The position numbers were made by a program, and so were the translations under genes. The notes beneath the pieces were generated by a model. The model saw nothing but the letters and a program-made list of their open reading frames with translations, was not told the DNA's origin and ran no database searches. 64,000 nucleotides of DNA, taken from Lachnospiraceae bacterium. Lineage in GTDB: Bacteria; Bacillota; Clostridia; Lachnospirales; Lachnospiraceae. Position 1 is the first letter of the stretch. Each line of letters begins with the position of its first letter. Of the stretch, positions 20,396 through 28,873 are shown piece by piece. The DNA lies in NCBI GenBank assembly GCA_022792835.1, contig JAAWBT010000014.1, positions 1 to 64,000 on the forward strand, given 5' to 3'.

Positions 20396-21928
20396 TTACT
20401 GATGATAATAACTGAGAAAATCTGCCAGCTTTTCTGTAAATTCCTTAAGCACCCCGACCCTCGGCAGATATACCACCCGGAAATGATCCGGCTCCTTCCA
20501 ATTGAATCCGCCTCCGTGGATCAGCAGAACCTTCTTATCCCGCAGAAGATCCAGCACAAACTTTTCATCATCCGTGATATTGAACTTTTTTGCATCGATC
20601 TTCGGGAACATGTAAAATGCTCCCTTTGGCTTCACGACACTGATCCCCGGAATATCCACCAGCGCGTTGTACACACATTCTCTCTGTTCATAGATCCGGC
20701 CTCCCGGCACCACATAGCCTTCGACGCTCTGGTGGCCGCCCAGGGCCGTCTGCACGATGGACTGGGCCGGTACATTGGAGCAGAGGCGCATATTGGAAAG
20801 CATTTTGATTCCCTCTATATAATCTTTGGCAATGGCCTTGTTTCCGCTCAAAATCATCCATCCGATCCGAAAGCCCGCGATCATATGGGACTTGGAAAGG
20901 CCGCTGAAGGTGGTGCAGAACAGATCTGGCGCCAGAGACGCAATGGACACATGCTCTTCCCCGTCCATGACCAGCCGGTCATAGATCTCATCGGAAAAAA
21001 TCATCAGCTGATGTTCCCTGGCAATATCGACGATCTGCTGCAGAACCTCCCTGGGATAGAGCGCGCCGGTCGGGTTGTTGGGATTGATGATCACAATCGC
21101 CTTTGTCCTGTCCGTGATCTTCTTTTTGATGTCTTCCATATCTGGATACCATTCTGCCTGCTCATCACAGATATAGTGGACAGGCGTGCCCCCGGCCAGG
21201 GTCGCGCTGGCCGTCCACAGAGGATAATCCGGCGACGGAATCAGAATCTCATCGTTGCTGTCCAGCAAAGCGGACATGCACAGGTTGATCAGCTCGCTGA
21301 CTCCGTTGCCCGTATAGATGTCATCCATAGATACATTGGGAATCTTTTTGATCTGGGCGTACTGCATGATCGCCTTCCTGGCGGAAAACAGCCCGTTGGC
21401 CTGGGAATAGCCCTCACAGTCTGTCAGCTGCCGGCTCATGTCCTGAATCACCTCGTCCGGTGTCCGAAACCCGAAGGGAGCCGGGTTCCCGATATTCAAT
21501 TTTAAGATCTGCATCCCCGCCTCTTCCATTCTAGAAGCCTCTTCTACCACCGGACCTCTCACATCATATAGTACATTGTCCAACTTTGATGATTTTTTAA
21601 ATTCCCGCATTTTTCTTCCTCCCAGGACTCTATTTTCTTTCTCTCCACTATCCAGACTTTCCTGCACAGGCAGAAGTTCTATGCCGTCCGGCTTTAAGGT
21701 TTCTGTCGTTTCTCCATCTCTCAGCCATTCTTCCTCCACCTGCAGCGCTTCTGCCAGAAAGCAAAGGATTCTGGCCCGTGGAACGGTCTTCCCGCTCACA
21801 TACTGGCTCACATGGCTTTTGCCAAGCTTAACCGCCCGCTCCGAGGCCATTCGGATCAGGTCCGCCTGCTTTACATTCCGCTTCTCCATTGCCAGTTTTA
21901 GCCTGTCCGCAAAGGTTTTCGTTGACAT
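20396..21928 (-). CDS. XRE-family HTH domain fused to AlaA-like alanine/glutamate-pyruvate aminotransferase
   Basis: N-terminal HTH (ADLIRMASERAVKLGKSHVSQYVSGKTVPRARILCFLAEAL); from codon 107 MREFKKSSKLDNVLYDVRGPVVEEASRMEEAGMQILKLNIGNPAPFGF... closely resembles AlaA; PLP lysine context FSGLSKSHMIAGFRIGW. Confidence 0.9.
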   Translation of the reverse strand: MSTKTFADRLKLAMEKRNVKQADLIRMASERAVKLGKSHVSQYVSGKTVPRARILCFLAEALQVEEEWLRDGETTETLKPDGIELLPVQESLDSGEKENRVLGGRKMREFKKSSKLDNVLYDVRGPVVEEASRMEEAGMQILKLNIGNPAPFGFRTPDEVIQDMSRQLTDCEGYSQANGLFSARKAIMQYAQIKKIPNVSMDDIYTGNGVSELINLCMSALLDSNDEILIPSPDYPLWTASATLAGGTPVHYICDEQAEWYPDMEDIKKKITDRTKAIVIINPNNPTGALYPREVLQQIVDIAREHQLMIFSDEIYDRLVMDGEEHVSIASLAPDLFCTTFSGLSKSHMIAGFRIGWMILSGNKAIAKDYIEGIKMLSNMRLCSNVPAQSIVQTALGGHQSVEGYVVPGGRIYEQRECVYNALVDIPGISVVKPKGAFYMFPKIDAKKFNITDDEKFVLDLLRDKKVLLIHGGGFNWKEPDHFRVVYLPRVGVLKEFTEKLADFLSYYHQ

Positions 21929-21942
21929 CTTGTTCTCCTGTC

Positions 21943-22031
21943 AGTTCAATTTTTCTTCAAAAGTTCAATTTTGGAGTCTTTTAGTTCAACTTCACGTGTA
22001 GTATAACACAGCACAAAAAAAAGTTCAACTT
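21943..22031. promoter_or_regulatory. Four direct repeats AGTTCAAYTT spanning the alaA-fusion promoter
   Basis: Copies at 21943, 21962, 21983, 22022 (spacings 19, 21, 39 nt). Confidence 0.75.
22000..22028 (-). promoter_or_regulatory. Sigma-A-like promoter of HTH-alaA
   Basis: Minus strand TTGAAC-N17-TATACT; -35 lies inside one AGTTCAACTT repeat. Confidence 0.75.
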
Positions 22032-22170
22032 CTGGCTGTACAGAAAAACCATAGAGAGCGGAAAATTTTTCACGTTTCTTATTCGCCCTATGATATAATA
22101 AAGCTGAAATATAAATCTGAAAATCTGGATATGATTATAACAAGAAGGACAGACGAGGAGGTGTTGGCAA

Positions 22171-23643
22171 ATGACATCTGATACATTTGAGTCCATGCTT
22201 ACCATCGGTGAAACCGTGGCAGTGGAATTTAAGCGCTGCGGAAATGGAATCGAACATGATGTATATGAAAGCGTCTGTTCTTTCCTGAACCGTTTTGGCG
22301 GAGACCTGTTTATGGGAGTAGAAGACGACGGCACTGTAGTCGGCATTCCGGAAAAAGCCGCGGCGGATATGATCAAAAACTTCATCAGCGTCATCAGCAA
22401 TCCTGCTGTATTTACACCGACTCTCTATCTCTCACCAGAGCTCTTAAACTACCACGGACATACTGTAATCCATGTCCATGTGCCTCCCAGCGCCGAGGTG
22501 CACAGCTACAAAAAAACGATTTATGACCGGGCAAATGAGGCGGATATTAAAGTAACCGCCACTGCTCAGATCGCCTCTATGTATATCCGAAAGCAAAATA
22601 TTTTTACGGAGAAAAAAATCTATCCCTATGCGTCCATGGAGGATCTGCGGCTTGATTTGTTCCCCAGAATCCGCCAGATGGCAGTCAACCATGCAGGAGG
22701 CAGACATCCCTGGGAAACCATGAATGACCAGGAGTTGCTCATAAGTGCCGGATTGTACGGCACAGACATCGCCACAGGAGAAAAAGGATATAACCTGGCC
22801 GCCCTCCTTCTCCTCGGCAAGGATGAAGTCATTATGAATGTCTGTCCAGCCTATGAAACAGATGCCCTGGTACGCCGGATAAATGCAGACCGGTATGATG
22901 ACCGGGAAATCGTCCGCACAAACTTAATTGAAAGTTTCGATCAATTGATGGAATTTGCCAGAAAACATCTGCCGGATAAATTTTTTCTGGAAGATGAAAA
23001 CCGGATAAGCCTGAGAAATATCCTTGCGCGGGAAATGATCAGCAATATTTTAATGCACCGGGAATTTACCAGCGCCTATGCGGCAAAATTTATCATTAAA
23101 AAAGATCAGATGTACACAGAAAACGCAAACCGTGCCTCTTTAGAAGGCTTCATTACTCCTGACAACCTGGAACCCAGTCCTAAAAATCCAGTTATCGCTT
23201 CCTTTTTCCGGACCATCGGCAGGGCAGACCGCCTTGGTTCCGGCGTCAGGAACCTATTTAAATACAGCAGATTTTATTCCGGACAGGACCCTAAATTTCA
23301 GGAAGGAGACGTATTCCGTATCATTGTTCCTTTAAACGAAGAGTACTCCTTTGATCACCAGCTTGGTACAGAAACGGACAATCATACTACCGCTAAGACT
23401 ACCGCTAAGACTACCGCTAAGACTACCGCTAAAGCGGGGAAAAAGCTCACTGGAACAGAACGTAAAATACTGGAGCTGATCAAAAAAAATCCATTTATCA
23501 CTCAGGCGGATCTGGCAGGCTGTGTCGGCCTGTCGGTAGACGGCATCCGCCATGCAATAAAGCAGTTAAAATCAAAAGGAATTTTGACCCGCAAAGGATC
23601 CAGCCGGTACGGAAGCTGGCAGATCCATATAAAAATCGAGTAG
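22171..23643 (+). CDS. AlbA_2/Schlafen-like ATP-binding-domain protein with C-terminal winged HTH
   Basis: VAVEFKRCGNGIEHDVYESVCSFLNRFGGDLFMGVEDDGTVVGI; HREF motif; C-terminal HTH ERKILELIKKNPFITQADLAGCVGLSVDGIRHAIKQL. Confidence 0.88.
   Translation: MTSDTFESMLTIGETVAVEFKRCGNGIEHDVYESVCSFLNRFGGDLFMGVEDDGTVVGIPEKAAADMIKNFISVISNPAVFTPTLYLSPELLNYHGHTVIHVHVPPSAEVHSYKKTIYDRANEADIKVTATAQIASMYIRKQNIFTEKKIYPYASMEDLRLDLFPRIRQMAVNHAGGRHPWETMNDQELLISAGLYGTDIATGEKGYNLAALLLLGKDEVIMNVCPAYETDALVRRINADRYDDREIVRTNLIESFDQLMEFARKHLPDKFFLEDENRISLRNILAREMISNILMHREFTSAYAAKFIIKKDQMYTENANRASLEGFITPDNLEPSPKNPVIASFFRTIGRADRLGSGVRNLFKYSRFYSGQDPKFQEGDVFRIIVPLNEEYSFDHQLGTETDNHTTAKTTAKTTAKTTAKAGKKLTGTERKILELIKKNPFITQADLAGCVGLSVDGIRHAIKQLKSKGILTRKGSSRYGSWQIHIKIE
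23386..23433 (+). repeat. Tandem 12-bp repeat x4 inside CDS
   Basis: (ACTACCGCTAAG)x4 (last base of copy 4 differs), encodes TTAK repeats. Confidence 0.97.
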
Positions 23644-23668
23644 GGAAGTCTCCCTACTCGATTTTTAT
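23631..23668. terminator. Bidirectional-type terminator
   Basis: aaaaatcgagtaggga-ag-tctccctactcgattttt near-perfect palindrome between convergent genes; contains the TAG stop. Confidence 0.85.
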
Positions 23669-23708
23669 ATGCCATTTTTTCTTCTCTTGCTCCCCAAGAC
23701 GGCCATTC

Positions 23709-25802
23709 TCACCGGAGCCACAACAGATAAAGAAGCACCACAATCAGACCGATACAAACTAAAAGCAAAGCAAAGGAAAGGCTCTCGTCAATGATTCGAT
23801 TGGTCCGCACCGTCTTCTCCTCAAACTCCATCAGCCTGCGCACATAAGCCTTTTCCACCGGATGTTTCCTGCGGACTGTTTTGTTAAGAACTTCTGACCC
23901 CCATTCCAGGAAACAGCCCATGGCGTAAGCCAGCCGGTTTCTCGCCACATGAATCTTATCTTCCTTAAGCTGTCTGTGGGTGGTCTTTCTGGCAAAGACA
24001 ACCATCCCGTCCACTGTGCGGTCAAGCACCCGGCAAAGAACCGCCAACACCTCCAAAAGCCCTTTCCCGATGCCCCGAATCATCCGCTCCAGGTCAAGCC
24101 AGGCCGGCCACCGGTCCACATATTCCCGGATGCCCTTCTCCCCTTTTCTCATGAGAATTGTCCGGATCACTCCGAAATAGATCAGTGCGCCGATGGCGAT
24201 GGAAATCAGGCCGCCGGACAGATTCTCCAGCGAAAAATACCGGACCGGGTGAGCCAGAGGGCCGCCGCCAAAAAATCCTTCTCCAAGCTTTGCCACAGGC
24301 TCCATGGTCAGCCCTGGAATCATTCCCATGACGGGAAGAAGCAGAGCCGGAACTACCACCGCAAACTTGCTCTCCAGATTCCAGTAGCTTTTATACTTCT
24401 GCTCGAATTCCTCCTGCCTTTCCTGGTTCCTTTCCACAAAAACCGCCACAAAAAGTTTCGTCATGTAGGCCACCGTCATACCGCCGGAAATCAGGAAAAT
24501 CCATTCCGCCCCTTTCCAGAAAGCCGCCGTCCCACAGACAGACAATCCTTTTGCCGCCAGGGCGCCGTATTCCACAATACTCTCATGGAGCAGAGTCTTA
24601 CTGATATATCCGTTCCAGAGAGGAATGCCGCCGATGCCCAGGGCTCCCATGAGAAAACAGAAAGCAAGCAACGGTTTTTTCCGCCCAAATCCCCGGATCT
24701 CATTGAGATTCAGCTTGTGCAGATTCATATAGATCACTCCGGCCACCAGGAAGAGCACCAGCTTGATCAAAGAATGATTTACCATATGAAGAAGGGTTCC
24801 CCGGACCGCCAGGGCGTTTTCCTCCCCAAGAAGCCCCTGCAGGCCGATCCCCACCAGAATAAATCCGATCTGAGACATGGACGAACAAGCTAAGGTCCGT
24901 TTCAAGTCGACAGAAAACACAGCGAGAAGGGCTCCGCCGAACATGGTCAGCACACCAAATACAAAAATCGCCATTCCCCAAAAAGGATCATAACGAAAGA
25001 TATTACAGCTTATGGCCAACAGTCCAAAAATCCCGGTTTTCGTCAGAATTCCCGAAAGCAGAGCGCTGGCCGGGGCCGGAGCCACCGGATGGGCTTTGGG
25101 AAGCCAGATATGGAGAGGAAAGACACCGGCCTTGGCCGCAAAACCAAAGGCTGTAAGCCCCCCCGCCAGATAAAGAGCCCTCTTCTCCCCCGCCCCAACT
25201 GTCCGGCAGGCAGAAAGAAGCCCGGAAAACTCCAGAGTCCCCAAGGTATGAGAAAGCAGGAACAGACCCATAAGCGTCACCATACCGCCGATCACCGCCA
25301 CGGCAAGATAAGTGCCTGCCGCTCTCATAGCTCCCTCCTTCTCATCGTGAGCCACCCACACATAAGAAGTAAAGGACATGACCTCAAAGAAAAGAAATGC
25401 TGTAAAAAGGTCTGCTGATAGAAATACTCCCATGACAGCACCAAGGGTCAGGAGCACAAACAGATAATACCGGTTCCTGTTCCGGTAATGGGCCAGATAT
25501 TCTCTGGAAAAGATCGTTGTCATGACCCACATAAAAGCCGCAATCAGACCATAAAGAGCCCGGAACCCGTCAAGTTCCAGATGAAGTCCCAGGCCACAGA
25601 AACCTTCCCACCAAAACTCCGAGGCTCCCGCAGAAAGCAACCCGGAGAGTAAAAGCGCCAGAACCAGGGCAAACTCCAGGACCACCGCGCCGTCGGCAAA
25701 GAGATCCCTGCCTTTTTTCGAAAATCTTCCTATTATATAGGCCAGCAGGGCCGCCTCCATCGGCCAGACTGTCAGGAAGAAAAGGAATCCATTTCCACTC
25801 AT
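23709..25802 (-). CDS. Proton-conducting antiporter-like subunit (NuoL/HyfB/MrpD superfamily), copy 4
   Basis: LFFEVMSFTSYVWVAHDE, FGFAAKAGVFPLHIWLPKAHPVAPAPASALLSGILTKTG; start at MSGNGFLFF. Confidence 0.9.
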   Translation of the reverse strand: MSGNGFLFFLTVWPMEAALLAYIIGRFSKKGRDLFADGAVVLEFALVLALLLSGLLSAGASEFWWEGFCGLGLHLELDGFRALYGLIAAFMWVMTTIFSREYLAHYRNRNRYYLFVLLTLGAVMGVFLSADLFTAFLFFEVMSFTSYVWVAHDEKEGAMRAAGTYLAVAVIGGMVTLMGLFLLSHTLGTLEFSGLLSACRTVGAGEKRALYLAGGLTAFGFAAKAGVFPLHIWLPKAHPVAPAPASALLSGILTKTGIFGLLAISCNIFRYDPFWGMAIFVFGVLTMFGGALLAVFSVDLKRTLACSSMSQIGFILVGIGLQGLLGEENALAVRGTLLHMVNHSLIKLVLFLVAGVIYMNLHKLNLNEIRGFGRKKPLLAFCFLMGALGIGGIPLWNGYISKTLLHESIVEYGALAAKGLSVCGTAAFWKGAEWIFLISGGMTVAYMTKLFVAVFVERNQERQEEFEQKYKSYWNLESKFAVVVPALLLPVMGMIPGLTMEPVAKLGEGFFGGGPLAHPVRYFSLENLSGGLISIAIGALIYFGVIRTILMRKGEKGIREYVDRWPAWLDLERMIRGIGKGLLEVLAVLCRVLDRTVDGMVVFARKTTHRQLKEDKIHVARNRLAYAMGCFLEWGSEVLNKTVRRKHPVEKAYVRRLMEFEEKTVRTNRIIDESLSFALLLVCIGLIVVLLYLLWLR

Positions 25803-27307
25803 ACCACCACTCCTTCCGCCACTTCCACAATAAAACGGACAAGGGGTCCGGAATACAAACCAAACACCACCAACAAGCCGGCAAACAGGACCATGGGGGC
25901 CAGCATCCGCCACCCCGGCTCTGTTCTTTTCACTGGAAAGACTGCTTTCTCTCCATGGTTGGGAAACAGGGCCCGCACGGTCACCGTCATCATGTAGACT
26001 CCTGTCATCAGCGCTGAATAAAGAAGTACACTGACGGCAGTCACACCGGCCGCGCCGCCGGCAGCCACCGCCGACTGGGCCAGATTCCATTTACTGATAA
26101 AACCGGCAAACAGTGGGATCCCCATAAGGGAAAGCCCCGCCGCCGTAAAACAGGCAAAAGTTACCGGCATCTGCCGCCCTAAGCCCCCAAGCTCATAGAC
26201 AAAATTTTTCTCCGTCTTATGCATAATGGCCCCAGCACAGAAAAAGGCACAGATCTTCATGAGCGCATGGAACACCATATGCACAAGCGCCGCCGCCATG
26301 CCAAGAGGATTCATCATGACCACGCCAAAAAGCACATAAGAAAGATTACTGATGGTCGAGTAGGCCAGACGCCGTTTCAGATGGGCCTCCCGCACGGCCA
26401 TAGTAGAGCCATACGCAATTGTGACAAGCACCGCCCCGAGCACCACATAATGAGCCCAGGTTCCCCGGATAAAATCCGCACCATAGCTGTAATAGGTCAG
26501 GCGGAGAATGGCAAAAGCCCCGGACTTCACCACTGCCACTGCATGAAGAAGAGCAGTCACCGGCGTCGGCGCCACCGAAGCCTTCGGAAGCCAGCCATGG
26601 ACCGGAAACAGCGCCGCCTTCACGCCAAATCCAAAAAAGGCCAGCACATACATAAACAAGATCATATTGGTACGGAACCCTGAAACTGCCTGGTTCAGCA
26701 CCCCGCCCAGAATAAAGTCCGCTGTATTTCCATAAATCAGGACAAACACCAGGCCCATAAAGGCAAAGGCCGCCCCCCCGATGGAGTAATACAGATATTT
26801 CCTGCTTGCTGCCCTGGATTCCCGGTTCCGGTAATGGAGCACCAGAGGGAAAGTCACAAGAGTCAAAATCTCATAAAACAGATACAGGGTAACAAGATTC
26901 CCAGCAAAAGCGATTCCCAGTGTCACACCATAAGCCATGGTATAAAAAGCAAAAAAACTATTCTGCCTCTCATCCCCCTCCATATATTCTGAGGCATAGA
27001 GAGTTGCAAAGGGCCATAAAAACGATACCAGGCCCGCAAAGACACACCCAGCCCCATCCAGCCGGAAAAACACTTTAAGATCCTCTCCCGCCAGATAAAA
27101 CAGCACTGCATCTTCTTTCCCTTTTCCAGAAAGGATCAGCGCCCATACCAGGAAGCTTACCGCAAGGACCACTGCCTCCATAAACAACAGACGGTTTCTC
27201 TCCTGCTTCTTACCGGCCGCTTTTTTTCCAGCCCCCATAACCAGCATAAAAAAGCCGCCCGCCAGAGGAAGAAGCACCGGAGCCGTCATCCACAATAATC
27301 GCACCAT
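25799..27307 (-). CDS. Proton-conducting antiporter-like subunit, copy 3
   Basis: YLFYEILTLVTFPLVLHYRNRE, FGFGVKAALFPVHGWLPKASVAPTPVTALLHAVAVVKSG. Confidence 0.9.
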   Translation of the reverse strand: MVRLLWMTAPVLLPLAGGFFMLVMGAGKKAAGKKQERNRLLFMEAVVLAVSFLVWALILSGKGKEDAVLFYLAGEDLKVFFRLDGAGCVFAGLVSFLWPFATLYASEYMEGDERQNSFFAFYTMAYGVTLGIAFAGNLVTLYLFYEILTLVTFPLVLHYRNRESRAASRKYLYYSIGGAAFAFMGLVFVLIYGNTADFILGGVLNQAVSGFRTNMILFMYVLAFFGFGVKAALFPVHGWLPKASVAPTPVTALLHAVAVVKSGAFAILRLTYYSYGADFIRGTWAHYVVLGAVLVTIAYGSTMAVREAHLKRRLAYSTISNLSYVLFGVVMMNPLGMAAALVHMVFHALMKICAFFCAGAIMHKTEKNFVYELGGLGRQMPVTFACFTAAGLSLMGIPLFAGFISKWNLAQSAVAAGGAAGVTAVSVLLYSALMTGVYMMTVTVRALFPNHGEKAVFPVKRTEPGWRMLAPMVLFAGLLVVFGLYSGPLVRFIVEVAEGVVV

Positions 27308-28788
27308 CAGAAAATCCCTCCCGCCACTGCCGTCACAGCATTTAAGATCACATCCGGAAACATTCCAAAGATCAGGGCGCCCGCCGCCATAAGCGCCATG
27401 GGGATCGTCATAAGAAGAGACGGCTCCTGTTTTTTAAGGGCGCTATAATTGTAATCTGCCCCAGGAAAAAATCCATGAATCACAACAGGGAGCAGATAAC
27501 CTGCCGTCAGCAGGGCGCTGGCAAGAAGCACCACTGGCCCAAACCAGGTGAATGCCCCTGTCCCTGAAGCAAGCGCCCCCTGGGCCAGATACCATTTACT
27601 CATAAAACCGCTGGCAGGTGGAATTCCGATCAAAGCAAGGGAGGCAAAAGCAAAGCACCAGATGGTCACAGGCATCTCCTTTCCGATGGCCGAAAGTTCA
27701 GAGACTCTGGTCTTTCCTGTCTGGTAAATCACAGCCCCCGCCGCCAGGAACAAGACATTTTTCACCAGCGAATGAAACACCACATGGAGCATAGCGCCCA
27801 TAAAAGCGGTCTGGTTCATCAGGGCAAGGCCGAACAGGATATAAGAAACCTGACTCACCGTAGAATAAGCCAGCCGTTTCTTTAAAAGTTTTTCCCGATA
27901 AGCCAGCATAGAGCCCATAAAAACGGTGATCAAAGCCAAAATGATCCAGACCGTCTGGAACCAGCTTCCCCGAAGAAGGTCTGGCCCGATGACATAATAG
28001 ACTGCCCGGATGATCCCCAGGACCCCCATTTTGGTAATCACGCCGGAAAGAACCGCACTGGCCGGAGCCGGAGCCTCTGGATGAGCTGTGGGAAGCCAGC
28101 CATGCATGGGAAACATACCCGCCTTCGCGCCAAAACCGACGATCAAAAAGAAGGCCGAAGCGAAAAGGAGTCCCGGCTGGTCAGAAACTGCCCCGCCGTC
28201 CAAAATTCCCCCTGGCATAAAATTTCCAAGACCACCGAATCCGGACAGGAAAAAAATCCCGAAAAGCGCCATAAAGGCTCCCGCCACCGAATAAAACAGG
28301 TACTTAAGCCCCGCCAGAATCGCCGGCCTGGTTCCCTCATGGAACACCAGAAACAAGGACGTAAGGGTCATAACCTCAAAAAACAAGTAAAAACTGATCA
28401 GATTCCCCGCAAAAGAAAGCGCTGCCAGGGCCCCCTCCACAATCAGATAAAAGCCAAAAAACCGTTCCTCGTGATTCTCATGATCCATATACCGGAAGGC
28501 AAAAATCCCCACCAGCAGCCACATGGACACGGACAGCAAGGCAAAAATCCGGGAAAGCAAATCCACCTGGAAACAGATCTGAAGCGAGTCCGCAAGCTGT
28601 CCCAAAACCAGGGTTCTCTCCCCGCCTGTCAGGCAGAGGATCGTAAACACAAGCTCCAATGCCAGGGACGACGCCACAAAAAGCCGCTTCCCCCCCCTTC
28701 CGGCTTTCTTCCAAAACGGCAGAAGCATAAGGAGCCCGGCTGCCATCGGAAAAAACACCGGAAGCAATAAAAGAAAATCCTGTTCCAT
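27307..28788 (-). CDS. Proton-conducting antiporter-like subunit, copy 2
   Basis: YLFFEVMTLTSLFLVFHEG, VGFGAKAGMFPMHGWLPTAHPEAPAPASAVLSGVITKMG; start at MEQDFLLLL. Confidence 0.9.
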   Translation of the reverse strand: MEQDFLLLLPVFFPMAAGLLMLLPFWKKAGRGGKRLFVASSLALELVFTILCLTGGERTLVLGQLADSLQICFQVDLLSRIFALLSVSMWLLVGIFAFRYMDHENHEERFFGFYLIVEGALAALSFAGNLISFYLFFEVMTLTSLFLVFHEGTRPAILAGLKYLFYSVAGAFMALFGIFFLSGFGGLGNFMPGGILDGGAVSDQPGLLFASAFFLIVGFGAKAGMFPMHGWLPTAHPEAPAPASAVLSGVITKMGVLGIIRAVYYVIGPDLLRGSWFQTVWIILALITVFMGSMLAYREKLLKKRLAYSTVSQVSYILFGLALMNQTAFMGAMLHVVFHSLVKNVLFLAAGAVIYQTGKTRVSELSAIGKEMPVTIWCFAFASLALIGIPPASGFMSKWYLAQGALASGTGAFTWFGPVVLLASALLTAGYLLPVVIHGFFPGADYNYSALKKQEPSLLMTIPMALMAAGALIFGMFPDVILNAVTAVAGGIF

Positions 28789-28873
28789 ACGTTTCTCCTT
28801 TATATCTATCTTTGCGTCTCCGCATTTCGTTGATTTCAATCACGGAGGAAAATTGCGGAGACACAAACGCTAT

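Noticed and set aside
20402-21505. 367-aa + strand ORF opposite the HTH-AlaA gene
   Set aside because: Antisense shadow of a clear aminotransferase; no recognisable domain.
23386-23433. CRISPR or minisatellite array
   Set aside because: 12-bp units without spacers inside a CDS; simple in-frame coding repeat.
23949-24893. 314-aa + strand ORF opposite antiporter subunit 4 (and similar ones at 5749-6546, 12300-13151, 37816-38625, 63236-63955)
   Set aside because: All lie opposite well-supported genes and are rich in His/Gln/Arg, typical of antisense frames.
25803-26090. N-terminal 96-aa extension of antiporter subunit 4 in the ORF track
   Set aside because: Runs out-of-frame through the end of the preceding gene; the true start MSGNGFLFF overlaps its stop codon (ATGA).
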